Positions 1 to 8,408 of a stretch of DNA of 64,000 nucleotides are shown piece after piece. Position 1 is the first letter of the stretch. Each line of letters starts with the position of its first letter. This DNA comes from Bacillota bacterium (GTDB lineage Bacteria; Bacillota; Clostridia; Oscillospirales; Ruminococcaceae). The stretch spans positions 310,001 to 374,000 of the forward strand of contig JAEWPV010000016.1 in the NCBI GenBank assembly GCA_023460535.1. The letters run 5' to 3'. The notes under the pieces are model-generated. The model was not told where the DNA came from and did no database searches. It worked only from the letters and a program-made list of their open reading frames with translations. The translations under genes were made by a program, and so were the position numbers.

Positions 1-71
1 AGTCGGACGGCACGCAGGCGGAGGACGCAAGGACGATGAGAGACATCTACGAAGCGGTTATCGAGCGGTAA
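1..71 (+). CDS. C-terminal end of an upstream gene (partial)
   Basis: An open frame enters from the left edge (codons begin at base 3) and stops with TAA at 69-71; the last residues read MRDIYEAVIER. It ends 43 bases before aroQ on the same strand, so it is probably the preceding gene of the same operon, plausibly another aromatic-biosynthesis gene. With only 22 residues visible the family cannot be named. Confidence 0.55.
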   Translation, partial: SDGTQAEDARTMRDIYEAVIER

Positions 72-114
72 ATCAAACGGCAGTCGGTCTGCGTAGAATG
101 AAAGGACGAAATGT

Positions 115-555
115 ATGAACACAAGGATACTGGTACTCAACGGTCCGAATCTCAACCTGACCGGCACCCGCAAGCCGGAGATCTACGGCAGCACAACCCT
201 TGCAGAGATCAACGAGCAGATTGCGGCGCATGCGGCCACAAAGGGTCTTTCCTGCGACTTTTTTCAGAGCAACCACGAGGGTGCGATTATCGACCGCCTG
301 CACGAGGCGCGGGGCGTATATCTCGGCGTGATTCTCAATGCGGGCGCATACACCCATTACAGCTATGCCATCCGCGATGCCATCGAGGCGGTGGAGCTGC
401 CGGTGGTAGAGGTGCACATCTCAAACATCTTTGCGCGCGACGGGTTCCGCGCCCATTCGGTGCTCAGCGAGGTCTGTTGCGGTCACATCAGCGGGTTTGG
501 CGCGCCTGTGTCCTACCTGTTGGCGGTGGACGCTCTGGCAAGGCTTAACGGGTAG
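115..555 (+). CDS. aroQ: 3-dehydroquinate dehydratase, type II
   Basis: Cytoplasmic shikimate-pathway enzyme converting 3-dehydroquinate to 3-dehydroshikimate. The 146-residue length is typical of the type II family. Visible marks are the GPNLNLTG start, catalytic Tyr24 in PEIYG, the ILNAGAYTHYSYAIRDAI loop carrying the active-site Asn, and the EVHISN motif with the catalytic His. AAAGGA at 101-106 sits 8 bases before the ATG, which fixes the start over the in-register alternative ATG at 111. It lies between a truncated upstream gene and an M24 peptidase in the common Firmicutes order aroQ-pepP-efp. Confidence 0.96.
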   Translation: MNTRILVLNGPNLNLTGTRKPEIYGSTTLAEINEQIAAHAATKGLSCDFFQSNHEGAIIDRLHEARGVYLGVILNAGAYTHYSYAIRDAIEAVELPVVEVHISNIFARDGFRAHSVLSEVCCGHISGFGAPVSYLLAVDALARLNG

Positions 556-584
556 ACAACTTACTGCAAAGGAGCATACGCAAC

Positions 585-1667
585 GTGTTAACCGAAAACA
601 ATAAGCTGAATACGCTTAAAAGCAATCTGCCAACCGGTATAGACGCCGCCGTGATTGTATCAAGCCCCAACCGCAGGTATTATCTTGGGTTTGATTCGCA
701 CGACGCAGGGCTTTTGTTTGTCACGCGCGAAGTCGCGTATTTCATCATTGACTTCCGCTACATTGAAACGGCGCGCGCCAAGGTGCAGGGTGCCGAGGTT
801 TTGCTGCAGGAGGATATCTACGCTCAGGTGCGTGGGTTGTGCGACCGGCACAACGTAAAAACCGCCGCTGTAGAGACAAGCTACGTTACCCTGCGCGAGA
901 CGGAGCGAATCGGGCGCATGCTGCGTGAGGTGCAGTTAGTAGAAACAAACGAGCTTGACGATGCAATCCGCGCCCAGCGTGCGGTGAAGGACGCGCGTGA
1001 GATTGCAAGCTTAAAAGAGGCGCAGCGGCTGACCGACGAGACGTTTTCCTACATTCTGCCCCGTATTACAGCAGGGAAAACCGAGCGGGAGATTGCCCTT
1101 GATATGGAGTTTTTCATCCGCAGTCAGGGCGCGGAGGCGGCTTCGTTTGACTTTATTGTGGTCGCGGGTAAAAACAGCTCACTGCCGCATGGTGTACCGG
1201 GCAATACGCTTCTGCAACGGGGCGATTTTGTGACCATGGATTTTGGCGCAGTGGTGGACGGGTATCATTCTGATATGACCCGCACCGTAGCACTGGGGCA
1301 GGTTAACGACGAGCAGCGACGGGTGTACGATACGGTGCTCACAGCGCAAAAAGCGGTGCTTGCGCAGATTAAAGCGGGCGTAAACTGCGCCGCAATGGAC
1401 AAAATAGCAAGAGATATCATCTATAGCGCGGGCTATGAGGGGTGCTTTGGACATGGGCTTGGGCACAGCGTGGGCATAGAGATTCACGAAAACCCCCGTT
1501 TTTCAATGATGAGTGACGAAAAAGCCCCAGCCGGCACGGTGATGACTGTCGAGCCGGGCATCTATCTGGCAGGACGGTTCGGCGTGCGAATCGAGGATTT
1601 TGGGGTGGTTACCGAGGATGGCTTTGATAATTTCACGAAAAGTTCAAAGGAGCTATTGCTTCTTTAA
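585..1667 (+). CDS. M24 family Xaa-Pro aminopeptidase
   Basis: Predicted metallo-aminopeptidase that removes an N-terminal residue preceding proline. The N-terminal creatinase-like domain (about 1-125) is followed by a pita-bread M24 catalytic domain (about 135-355). Metal-ligand motifs are visible: MDFGAVVDGYHSDMTRT supplies two Asp, HGLGHSVGIEIHE the His and a Glu, and EPGIY and RIEDF the remaining Glu ligands. The start is GTG at 585, with AAAGGAG at about 568-574. It lies 29 bases after aroQ and ahead of efp, an arrangement frequent in Clostridia. No signal peptide is present, so it acts in the cytoplasm. Confidence 0.93.
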   Translation: MLTENNKLNTLKSNLPTGIDAAVIVSSPNRRYYLGFDSHDAGLLFVTREVAYFIIDFRYIETARAKVQGAEVLLQEDIYAQVRGLCDRHNVKTAAVETSYVTLRETERIGRMLREVQLVETNELDDAIRAQRAVKDAREIASLKEAQRLTDETFSYILPRITAGKTEREIALDMEFFIRSQGAEAASFDFIVVAGKNSSLPHGVPGNTLLQRGDFVTMDFGAVVDGYHSDMTRTVALGQVNDEQRRVYDTVLTAQKAVLAQIKAGVNCAAMDKIARDIIYSAGYEGCFGHGLGHSVGIEIHENPRFSMMSDEKAPAGTVMTVEPGIYLAGRFGVRIEDFGVVTEDGFDNFTKSSKELLLL

Positions 1668-1709
1668 AGAAAATATGCCAAAAACCGCACAAAACGGCGA
1701 AAATGAAAA

Positions 1710-1735
1710 ATAACACTTGAAAAGTTAAGTGTTAT
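1710..1735. other. Hairpin in the pepP-efp gap
   Basis: Perfect 9-base arms (ATAACACTT / AAGTGTTAT) with an 8-base loop, in the 160-base gap between the M24 peptidase and efp. The 3' side is not followed by a T-run, so it is at best a weak terminator for the upstream gene or a processing/leader structure for efp. Confidence 0.45.
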
Positions 1736-1827
1736 CAGATAAAATTAGAATGTTATAGATAAACGACCAATTACCCAGTGCTTGCAATGCGTTTTGTGAC
1801 ACTGAAATTGATGGAGGGTTACATTGT

Positions 1828-2385
1828 ATGATTTCAGCAGGTGAGTTTAGAAACGGCGTTACCTTTGACATGGACGGCAACGTTGTACAAATTATCGAGT
1901 TTCAGCATGTGAAGCCCGGTAAAGGCGCCGCTTTTGTTCGCACAAAGATCAAAAACGTCATTACGGGTTCTGTGGTGGAAAAAACCTTTAGCCCCAACGA
2001 GAAGTACCCCACCGCGCATATTGAACGGCGCAGCATGCAGTACCTGTATAACGAGGGCGACCTATACTATTTTATGGATAACGAAACCTACGAGCAAACC
2101 CCCATCGGCGCGGGCACGCTCGGCGACAACTTTAAGTTTGTTAAAGAGAATACCGACGTTATGGTGCTTTCCTATAAAGGCAGTGTATTCGGCGTAGAGC
2201 CCCCTTTCTTTGCAGAGCTTAAGGTGGTACACACCGAGCCCGGCGTAAAGGGCGACACCGCCACAAACACGCTCAAGCCCGCAGTGCTTGAAACAGGCGC
2301 GGAGATTCGCGTGCCACTGTTTATTAACGAGGGCGAAATCATTCGTGTAGATACCCGTGTCGGCGAGTATATGGAAAGAGCGTAG
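1828..2385 (+). CDS. efp: Translation elongation factor P
   Basis: Ribosome-binding factor that relieves stalling at consecutive prolines. At 185 residues it has the three-domain EF-P layout: KOW-like domain I (1-65), then two OB folds (66-125 and 130-185). The modification-site loop reads KPGKGAAF with a lysine at position 32. No epmA/epmB or ymfI partner is visible here, so whether Lys32 is modified is unknown. GGAGGG about 12 bases upstream supports the ATG. The C-terminus GEIIRVDTRVGEYMERA is the conserved EF-P ending. Confidence 0.97.
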   Translation: MISAGEFRNGVTFDMDGNVVQIIEFQHVKPGKGAAFVRTKIKNVITGSVVEKTFSPNEKYPTAHIERRSMQYLYNEGDLYYFMDNETYEQTPIGAGTLGDNFKFVKENTDVMVLSYKGSVFGVEPPFFAELKVVHTEPGVKGDTATNTLKPAVLETGAEIRVPLFINEGEIIRVDTRVGEYMERA

Positions 2386-2438
2386 TGCCAATACTGTAAC
2401 TGGATGGAACAGAGAAACAAAAAAGGAGGCTGACGAAA

Positions 2439-2894
2439 ATGACTGCGTTAGAACGTGTAGCGTATATCAAAGGCTTGATGGAAGGTCTGGGTATGGATAG
2501 CTCTACCAACGAGGGCAAGGTGCTTCATGCAATGCTTGAGGTACTTGACGATCTTGCAACCGATCTTGCTGATACACAGGACGAGCTCAGCGAGCTGTAT
2601 GATCATGTGGATGCGATTGACGAAGACCTGGGTCTGCTCGAGGAAGATTTCTACGAGATGGAAGACGAGGACTGCGACGATGACTGTGACTGCGGTTGCG
2701 GATGCGACTGTGATGACGACGAGGATAGCCTGTACGAGGTTGTGTGCCCGAGCTGCGGAGATGCCATCTGCATCAACGAGGCGATGCTGGAAGAAGGCGT
2801 AATCGATTGCCCCGGCTGCGGCGAAAAGCTGGAGTTTGATTTTGACGATGATTGCTGCGAGGATGAAAACTGCGACTGCAACCATCAGGACTAA
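2439..2894 (+). CDS. CD1247-like acidic zinc-ribbon protein
   Basis: A 151-residue protein that in Clostridia commonly follows efp. The N-terminal helical part (1-70) matches what I recall as the CD1247 N-terminal domain. A very acidic Asp/Cys stretch follows (about 75-95, alternating D and C), then a four-cysteine ribbon CPSCGDAI...CPGCGEKL and an Asp/Cys-rich tail. The function is unknown; the CxxC pairs suggest zinc or another soft metal. AAAGGAGG at 2420-2429 supports the ATG. It is 53 bases after efp and is followed by a hairpin terminator, so it probably ends the operon. Confidence 0.85.
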   Translation: MTALERVAYIKGLMEGLGMDSSTNEGKVLHAMLEVLDDLATDLADTQDELSELYDHVDAIDEDLGLLEEDFYEMEDEDCDDDCDCGCGCDCDDDEDSLYEVVCPSCGDAICINEAMLEEGVIDCPGCGEKLEFDFDDDCCEDENCDCNHQD

Positions 2895-3000
2895 TCATCG
2901 ACCGCAATTCTATCGCTAATTCGCTTTGTTAATGTCCGTACAAAGTTGAGTGAAAGTATGATTTCATGGCTTTTACAAGGATTTTCGCAGACAGGATAAG

Positions 3001-3037
3001 TGAGTTAGGTATAACGTACGGATGGTACGATAACTCA
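3001..3037 (+). repeat. Inverted repeat ahead of the terminator
   Basis: Seven-base arms TGAGTTA (3001-3007) and TAACTCA (3031-3037) enclose a second small self-complementary element (CGTACGGATGGTACG). It lies immediately 5' of the stronger hairpin at 3045-3076; together they form a tandem stem-loop region downstream of the CD1247-like gene. Confidence 0.4.
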
Positions 3038-3044
3038 TGGTGTG

Positions 3045-3076
3045 AACAGACCAAACGGCGTACCGTTTGGTCTGTT
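3045..3076 (+). terminator. Hairpin terminator after the CD1247-like gene
   Basis: Perfect 14-base arms (AACAGACCAAACGG / CCGTTTGGTCTGTT) with a 4-base loop, followed by TTGATTT. It falls in the 247-base gap before mnmA and probably ends the aroQ-to-CD1247 transcript. Confidence 0.7.
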
Positions 3077-3141
3077 TTGATTTAATCGGCAAAAGCCGGT
3101 TTGATACGATAGGTTTGTTGCCTGATAAGGGGGGCGCACGA

Positions 3142-4218
3142 ATGGCAAAGCGGGTTCTAATCGGTATGAGCGGCGGGGTGGATAGCTCGGTTGCGGCACT
3201 TGTACTCAAGCAGCAGGGGTTTGAGGTGGTGGGCGCCACCTTTCGCCTGTTTCATGAAAGCGACCTAGGGGTGTGCGGGCAGTCAAGCTGCTGCTCGGCG
3301 GACGATGTAAACGACGCGCGCATGGTATGCGACAAAATCGGTATTGCACACTATGTGCTAAACTACAAGGAACTGTTTCGCGAAAAAATTGTTGATGCAT
3401 TTGTGCAAAGCTACCTTTCGGGCGCAACCCCAAATCCCTGCATACTATGTAACCGCTACATCAAGTTCGAAGCGTTTTTGCAAAAGGCGCAGTCGATGGG
3501 CTTTGACTATATCGCAACCGGTCACTATGCCCGCATCCTGCGCGGGGAGCACAACGGGTATGCGCTTTTTCGCGCAGAAGCAAAGGGTAAGGATCAAAGC
3601 TATGTACTGTACCACCTGACACAGCACTCCCTTGCGCACATGCTAATGCCTTTGGGGGGCTACGACAAGCAGACGGTCAGGGAGATTGCACAGCACAACG
3701 ACCTGCTCGTTGCCCATAAGCCCGACAGCCAGGATATCTGCTTTGTGCCGGACGGAGACTACGCCGCGTTTATCGCATCCTATACCGGAACACCCCCGCG
3801 GCAGGGAGACTTTGTGGACACCAAGGGCAACGTGCTGGGTAAACACAACGGGGTTGCGGGTTTTACCATCGGGCAGCGCAAGGGGCTGGGCATTAGCCTT
3901 GGTCGCTCCGCCTTTGTGGTGGATATTGACGCGAGCACGGGTACCGTTGTGCTGGGCGACGAGCAAGAGGTGTTTGCCTCCACCCTTGTGGCAAACGACA
4001 TCAATATGATAGACGGGCTGCCGGTTACCGGGCCGTTTCGGTGTGCGGCAAAGATTCGCTATTCCCACAAGGAGGCGCCCGCTATGGTGACCCCGCTTGC
4101 AAACGGCAGGCTTAAGGTAGAGTTTGACGAGCCCCAACGCGCGATTACGCGCGGACAGGCTGTTGTATTCTACGACGGCGATCGGATCCTTGGCGGGGGA
4201 ACGATCGCGCAGCTATAG
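3142..4218 (+). CDS. mnmA: tRNA-specific 2-thiouridylase MnmA
   Basis: ATP-dependent enzyme that inserts sulfur at position 2 of wobble U34 in Lys, Glu and Gln tRNAs. The PP-loop MSGGVDSS is at about 10-17; catalytic Cys100 lies in NPCILCN and the second active-site Cys200 in QDICFVPDGD. A beta-barrel C-terminal part ends at 358 residues, the usual family length. The frame is open upstream to 3067, but ATG 3142 has a GGGGGG ribosome binding site and begins the conserved AKRVLIGMSGG, so the shorter start is chosen. The sulfur donor (a cysteine desulfurase) is not encoded nearby. Confidence 0.96.
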   Translation: MAKRVLIGMSGGVDSSVAALVLKQQGFEVVGATFRLFHESDLGVCGQSSCCSADDVNDARMVCDKIGIAHYVLNYKELFREKIVDAFVQSYLSGATPNPCILCNRYIKFEAFLQKAQSMGFDYIATGHYARILRGEHNGYALFRAEAKGKDQSYVLYHLTQHSLAHMLMPLGGYDKQTVREIAQHNDLLVAHKPDSQDICFVPDGDYAAFIASYTGTPPRQGDFVDTKGNVLGKHNGVAGFTIGQRKGLGISLGRSAFVVDIDASTGTVVLGDEQEVFASTLVANDINMIDGLPVTGPFRCAAKIRYSHKEAPAMVTPLANGRLKVEFDEPQRAITRGQAVVFYDGDRILGGGTIAQL

Positions 4219-4226
4219 CATCCAAC

Positions 4227-4267
4227 AAAACCTCATGCTTCTTTAAGAAAAGAGCATGGGGTTTTAT
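4227..4267 (+). terminator. Terminator after mnmA
   Basis: Stem AAAACCTCATGCT / AGCATGGGGTTTT (one G-U pair), starting 9 bases after the mnmA stop and followed by TTTTATTG. Confidence 0.8.
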
Positions 4268-4331
4268 TGCGCTAACCGGTTATACTATGTTGTACAGCAA
4301 ATTTGCAATCAGAGAAATCATAAAAAATCTA

Positions 4332-4360
4332 TTGACAAAAGCGAATCCATCACATATACT
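4332..4360 (+). promoter_or_regulatory. Sigma-A-type promoter of cysK
   Basis: TTGACA at 4332-4337 and TATACT at 4355-4360 with exactly 17 bases between them. Downstream, the AT-rich leader (4361-4400) repeats the word ACATAT/CATATA several times, a possible operator for a cysteine-responsive repressor. Confidence 0.75.
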
Positions 4361-4414
4361 AATAACATATTAAACATATATGAAATATAATTTTACATAT
4401 GGAGGGAATCAATC

Positions 4415-5350
4415 ATGTCGAAAATCTATAAAAGCCTAACCGAGCTAATCGGCAAAACCCCGCTGCTAGAGCTAACCAACTACGAAAAAAAGCATGCACT
4501 TTCTGCTGCCGTTGTGGCAAAGCTGGAGTACTTTAACCCGGCGGGCAGTGTGAAGGACCGCATCGCCAAGGCGATGATCGACGACGCCGAAGCCCGCGGG
4601 CTGCTTACCCCCGACTCTGTTATCATCGAGCCGACCAGCGGCAACACCGGTATCGGGCTTGCATCGGTGGCGGCAGCCCGGGGCTATCGCATTATCCTTA
4701 CCATGCCCGAGACGATGAGCGTTGAGCGCCGCAATTTGCTAAAAGCGTACGGTGCCGAGCTGGTTCTTACCGAGGGCGCAAAGGGCATGAAGGGCGCGAT
4801 TGCTAAGGCGGAAGAGCTTGCCACCGAGACCCCGAACGCGTTTACTCCCGGGCAGTTTGTAAACCCGGCAAACCCCGCCGTACACAAGGCAACAACCGGC
4901 CCGGAGATCTGGGAGGACACCGACGGCAAGGTGGATATCCTTGTAGCTGGCATCGGAACGGGCGGAACGATTACCGGCGCGGGCGAGTACCTAAAAAGCA
5001 AGAACCCCGATATTAAGGTTGTTGCGGTAGAACCGTTTGATTCCCCCGTGCTGTCTGAGGGCAAGGCGGGTCCGCATAAGATACAGGGAATCGGTGCGGG
5101 CTTTGTGCCGGACGTACTCAACACAGGTGTGTTCGATGAGGTTGTTAAGGTCAAGAACGAGGACGCGTTCCAGACCGGGCGCGAAATTTCCAAGGCGGAG
5201 GGCTTGCTGGTTGGCATCTCTTCCGGCGCGGCGTTGTGGGCGGCAACCGAGATTGCAAAGCGCCCCGAGAACGCGGGCAAGACTATTGTGGTCGTACTGC
5301 CCGACACCGGCGAGCGGTATCTTTCTACCGCGTTGTTTGCAGACCTGTAA
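4415..5350 (+). CDS. cysK: Cysteine synthase A (O-acetylserine sulfhydrylase)
   Basis: PLP enzyme making L-cysteine from O-acetylserine and sulfide. The PLP lysine is Lys47 in NPAGSVKDRIA, the substrate loop is PTSGNTGIGLA, and GTGGTITGAG is the phosphate-binding loop. At 311 residues it matches CysK rather than the longer cystathionine beta-synthase forms. GGAGGG at 4401-4406 fixes the ATG. It is monocistronic, with its own promoter upstream and a shared bidirectional terminator downstream. No cysE is adjacent. Confidence 0.96.
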   Translation: MSKIYKSLTELIGKTPLLELTNYEKKHALSAAVVAKLEYFNPAGSVKDRIAKAMIDDAEARGLLTPDSVIIEPTSGNTGIGLASVAAARGYRIILTMPETMSVERRNLLKAYGAELVLTEGAKGMKGAIAKAEELATETPNAFTPGQFVNPANPAVHKATTGPEIWEDTDGKVDILVAGIGTGGTITGAGEYLKSKNPDIKVVAVEPFDSPVLSEGKAGPHKIQGIGAGFVPDVLNTGVFDEVVKVKNEDAFQTGREISKAEGLLVGISSGAALWAATEIAKRPENAGKTIVVVLPDTGERYLSTALFADL

Positions 5351-5506
5351 GGTTCTTTTGGGTCTGCAAACCCCATATTTGCTATTTTCGTGATAGCTAA
5401 TACTAATTATCGTCAGATATGTAGACGACGTTTCTTCGCAAAAGCGCACAAATCAGAGCTTTTATCGATTTTATTCGGACGATATTAAAGTTAATAGTGA
5501 TAGTTC

Positions 5507-5548
5507 AAAAACAGAGCGGCGAGGTAAAAACCCGCCGCTCTGTTTTTT
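5507..5548. terminator. Bidirectional terminator between cysK and the GNAT gene
   Basis: Stem ACAGAGCGGCG / CGCCGCTCTGT, flanked by AAAA on the left and TTTTTT on the right, lies between convergent genes. It can end transcripts from both sides. Confidence 0.88.
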
Positions 5549-5550
5549 GT

Positions 5551-6390
5551 TTAGTCTAAGACCAGGTTTAGATAAGGGTGCTGCGCGTCAAGGGGCTTCT
5601 TTGCGTGCAGCATACCAAAAGGCTTGCGTTCAAGCGGCATAGGGAACCACTCAGGCAGTCTTGCCTCGACGCGGTTGCAGCCAAGGTCTGCGGCTAGACC
5701 GGATAACACGGGCAGAAGGTTCTGCTCGGTCAGCGTGGTTTCCTTTACAAACAGCGTGCCGCCCGCTGTGTAATACAGGACAAGAGAACGGATGCCGTTG
5801 TGTGTAGTCACCACGCACCGCCCACCCGAGAACGCGTTTTCTCGCAGGCGATATGCAATCGCCTGCTCGTCCCAGCACAGGGTTCCGTGCTGAGCGAAGT
5901 ACTCGTTTCGCAGGGCCAGGTACTGCTGCGCGTCGGGCTCGGTGAACGAATAGCGACGGAGTGGTGGGAGAATCTGTGGTTGCTCTATGACCAGATGTTT
6001 ATAATAAAACGCGGTATGGTACCCGTTTCGTTGATAGAAATCAAACAGCCCGGCACTTGACGGCACCAAAACCATGGCTTCGTCTCGTTGGTCGGCCAGG
6101 TCGTTGGCATGACGAATCAGCGCACTGCTCAGTCCCCGCCCCCGATGAGAGCGGCTTGTGGCAACCCCGTATACATACCGCGTCGCCCAAAGTCCGGCAG
6201 CGGTATGAATCGAGCAGGGCAGCAGCGTCATCATCGCAACGGGGCGCTTGTCCTCCACCCAAACAAGGGTGTTATCGGGCGTAAAAAGGTTGTTGTAAAC
6301 AAAGTCGGTATACGCACGGCTGTCGCCGAACGCCTCTATCCATATTTCTTTCAGGGCGGCAATCATGCCGCTGTCGGCAAACCGTATCAT
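5551..6390 (-). CDS. GNAT family N-acetyltransferase, two-domain type
   Basis: A 279-residue acetyltransferase. The N-terminal half carries the GNAT fold, with the acetyl-CoA loop seen as VYGVATSRSHRGRGLSSAL (about 73-91) and a GLFDFYQRNGY motif. The C-terminal half (about 140-279) resembles the second lobe of Eis-like or tandem-GNAT enzymes. The substrate is unknown. AAAGGAG overlaps the end of the upstream DUF2156 gene, whose stop is only a few bases away, so the two are translationally linked. Confidence 0.83.
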   Translation of the reverse strand: MIRFADSGMIAALKEIWIEAFGDSRAYTDFVYNNLFTPDNTLVWVEDKRPVAMMTLLPCSIHTAAGLWATRYVYGVATSRSHRGRGLSSALIRHANDLADQRDEAMVLVPSSAGLFDFYQRNGYHTAFYYKHLVIEQPQILPPLRRYSFTEPDAQQYLALRNEYFAQHGTLCWDEQAIAYRLRENAFSGGRCVVTTHNGIRSLVLYYTAGGTLFVKETTLTEQNLLPVLSGLAADLGCNRVEARLPEWFPMPLERKPFGMLHAKKPLDAQHPYLNLVLD

Positions 6391-6393
6391 AGT

Positions 6394-7287
6394 CTACTCC
6401 TTTACGAGCCTTGCCGTAAACTTCTCAAGCAAAATCTCGGGGCGGTAGGATAACTTGACTTTTCTTAATCCCTCGTCGCCCATATCCTCCTCGCGGTTAA
6501 CATACGTAAACGACTGGCAGTTGTGAATTAAAAACTGCCGGTTAATCATCTGGTATGCGCCCTGAATGTCCGAAAACGCCTTTTCAATGTGAATGTTGTA
6601 GGTGTCTGACGATAACGGCTCGCCGATAGTAAACGCAACGACCTCGCCGTTTAAACGCAAAAGCCCGCCGGCGAACTTTAAATCAAAGAAGTGACCAAGC
6701 GCCGTGCGCACCGCGCACATCTCCTTTTTAAGCCCCGGGTCGTCGCCGCAGCCGTGCAGCTTGCACCACTTGTCGTTCATCGTTACACACTCACCAATAT
6801 TTTGCTGGGTGATGTGCTCGTAAGCCCAATCGGGGTTATCCAAAAATCGCGAGATGTGGTTGCGCTTTGCGGCGTATTTCTTGCCGGTCAGGTTAACCAA
6901 ATCGTCAACCTTGTAAATGTAATCAAACTGGTCGCGGTTTTCCGTAATATCAAAGCGGTCGGGGAACAACCGGTTCAGCTCGGCAACGTCGTCGCTAAGC
7001 AAACCACGCAGACGAAAGGAAACGCCCGCCTGCCTTGCGTCGGCAATCAGCGCTTCGATGACCGCTCCACGGTCTCCCGTACCCACAGGGCTAGTGTAAA
7101 CGGCGCCCCCCTTCCAGGTGCTCTTTAAGCAGTAAAAGCCGTCAAATACAGCGAACTGAACGTTATTGGGCTTTGTCCAGATAAAATTGTTTGCAAAAGA
7201 ATAGTCGCAGCTTTTCGAATCCGCCGCTCGCAGAATCGGCTCAATAACGCTGCGGTCGCTTAGTTCAATTGGTTTAAATGTTAGCAT
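6394..7287 (-). CDS. DUF2156 domain protein (phosphatidylglycerol lysyltransferase C-terminal-like)
   Basis: A 297-residue soluble protein related to the C-terminal aminoacyl-transferase domain of MprF-type enzymes (DUF2156), without the membrane domain. Typical blocks are SCDYSFANNFIWT near the start, YIYKVDDLVNLTGKKYAAKRNHI in the centre, and AYQMINRQFL with a final RKVKLSYRPE. The frame is open to 7374, but ATG 7287 follows GAAGGA and begins the family-like MLTFKPIEL. It forms a tight pair with the GNAT gene. Aminoacyl-tRNA-dependent transfer is possible; the acceptor is not known. Confidence 0.83.
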   Translation of the reverse strand: MLTFKPIELSDRSVIEPILRAADSKSCDYSFANNFIWTKPNNVQFAVFDGFYCLKSTWKGGAVYTSPVGTGDRGAVIEALIADARQAGVSFRLRGLLSDDVAELNRLFPDRFDITENRDQFDYIYKVDDLVNLTGKKYAAKRNHISRFLDNPDWAYEHITQQNIGECVTMNDKWCKLHGCGDDPGLKKEMCAVRTALGHFFDLKFAGGLLRLNGEVVAFTIGEPLSSDTYNIHIEKAFSDIQGAYQMINRQFLIHNCQSFTYVNREEDMGDEGLRKVKLSYRPEILLEKFTARLVKE

Positions 7288-7460
7288 AAATTGTCCTTCT
7301 TCGTTTATTTGGGATGGCGGTATACCGCACAAATCGTTTGCAGGCAGGTTCGTTGTCTGTATAATGCCCGTCAATCACATAGTAGGGGCAGTCCTTATTA
7401 ACAGAGTATGGTCAACACGCATCCAATTCAAACCACCCTATCGCGCTAGGGTAAACGCAA

Positions 7461-7483
7461 AGGCGGCATGATACCTGCCGCCT
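7461..7483. terminator. Small GC-rich hairpin between AraC and DUF2156 genes
   Basis: Perfect 8-base arms AGGCGGCA / TGCCGCCT with a 7-base loop. On the minus strand, the direction of both neighbours, it is followed by TTTGCGTTT, a modest T-rich tail; it may end the AraC transcript. Confidence 0.5.
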
Positions 7484-7526
7484 ACTATTATACCATTTTT
7501 ACACGAAAGACGACAAGCAGATGCCG

Positions 7527-8408
7527 TTAAGGGTTTCTGCGCGCAAAATCGGCGGCAAGATACAGGGAGCGAAACTCCGTGGGCGTACATCCCTTTTGCA
7601 GCTTAAACATGCGGATAAACGCGGACAGGCTGCCAAAGCCGGAACGAATGGCTACCTCGGTTACCGAGATGTTCGGTTCAATCAGCAGCTGCTCCGCATA
7701 CATAATACGCCTGCGGTTAAGGTACTTGTAAAACGATACACCCGTAAACTGCTTAAACAGACGGGTAAAGTAAAACTTGCTAAAGCCCGCCAGTGCCGCG
7801 GCGTCTTCCAAGGTCATGTTCTCATCAAAATGCTGGTTGATGTAATCGCACACCGAGAGAAACTTGTCGATATAATCCTGATGCTTGGGCATCCTCTGTG
7901 CATGCTCGGGGGCAGGCTCGGTATACTGCCTGCTAACCAATACAATCAATTGTGTCAGCCAGGAGTAGATAAGTACCTCTTTCAGTGTGCCTTTGCCGTG
8001 GTGCTCCTCCAAAACGCGGTGCAGGATGTGCTTCGCCTCCGCGTGAATCTCCGACGTGCCTTGCGCGGAGAGGCAGATACCGGGGGCCATAAACGCTAAT
8101 ACGGAGTTAAACTCCTTCAGCTGGCTGAAGAAAGAAAAATCAACCTGAACAATCAGCCTGCGACCGGCTTGCGGTGCATACAGGCTGTGCAGTGTACCGG
8201 GCGAAATCAGCAGAATATCTCCGGTGTTTAGATCGAAAGGCACGCCTTCGCACACAACGCGATAGCCGCCGGATATGGGCATAATAATCTCTAGTGGGGT
8301 ATGCCAGTGGTTTGGGTAGTCCTCATACTCGTCGTTCTCGTAAACAACAATTGAAGAACCCTCGGCAAAATCCACCGTTTCTCGAATGCCATGCAGGGAC
8401 TTAATCAT
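7527..8408 (-). CDS. AraC family transcriptional regulator (xylan locus)
   Basis: A 293-residue regulator with an N-terminal cupin sensor (about 20-110, including HWHTPLEIIMPISGGYRV) and a C-terminal double helix-turn-helix (about 190-285). The latter shows AALAGFSKFYFTRLFKQFTG and VAIRSGFGSLSAFIRMFK, the two AraC recognition units. GGAGGTG precedes the ATG. It is transcribed away from the xylan/xylose operon starting at 8809, so it most likely activates that operon in response to a xylose- or xylooligosaccharide-derived inducer. Confidence 0.93.
   Translation of the reverse strand: MIKSLHGIRETVDFAEGSSIVVYENDEYEDYPNHWHTPLEIIMPISGGYRVVCEGVPFDLNTGDILLISPGTLHSLYAPQAGRRLIVQVDFSFFSQLKEFNSVLAFMAPGICLSAQGTSEIHAEAKHILHRVLEEHHGKGTLKEVLIYSWLTQLIVLVSRQYTEPAPEHAQRMPKHQDYIDKFLSVCDYINQHFDENMTLEDAAALAGFSKFYFTRLFKQFTGVSFYKYLNRRRIMYAEQLLIEPNISVTEVAIRSGFGSLSAFIRMFKLQKGCTPTEFRSLYLAADFARRNP

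Noticed and set aside
4361..4414. Cysteine T-box before cysK
   Set aside because: The conserved T-box sequence and antiterminator structure are absent; the leader is short and AT-rich.
7521..8099. 192-codon plus-strand frame opposite the AraC regulator
   Set aside because: Antisense to a clear AraC double helix-turn-helix gene; no ribosome binding site or recognisable domain.
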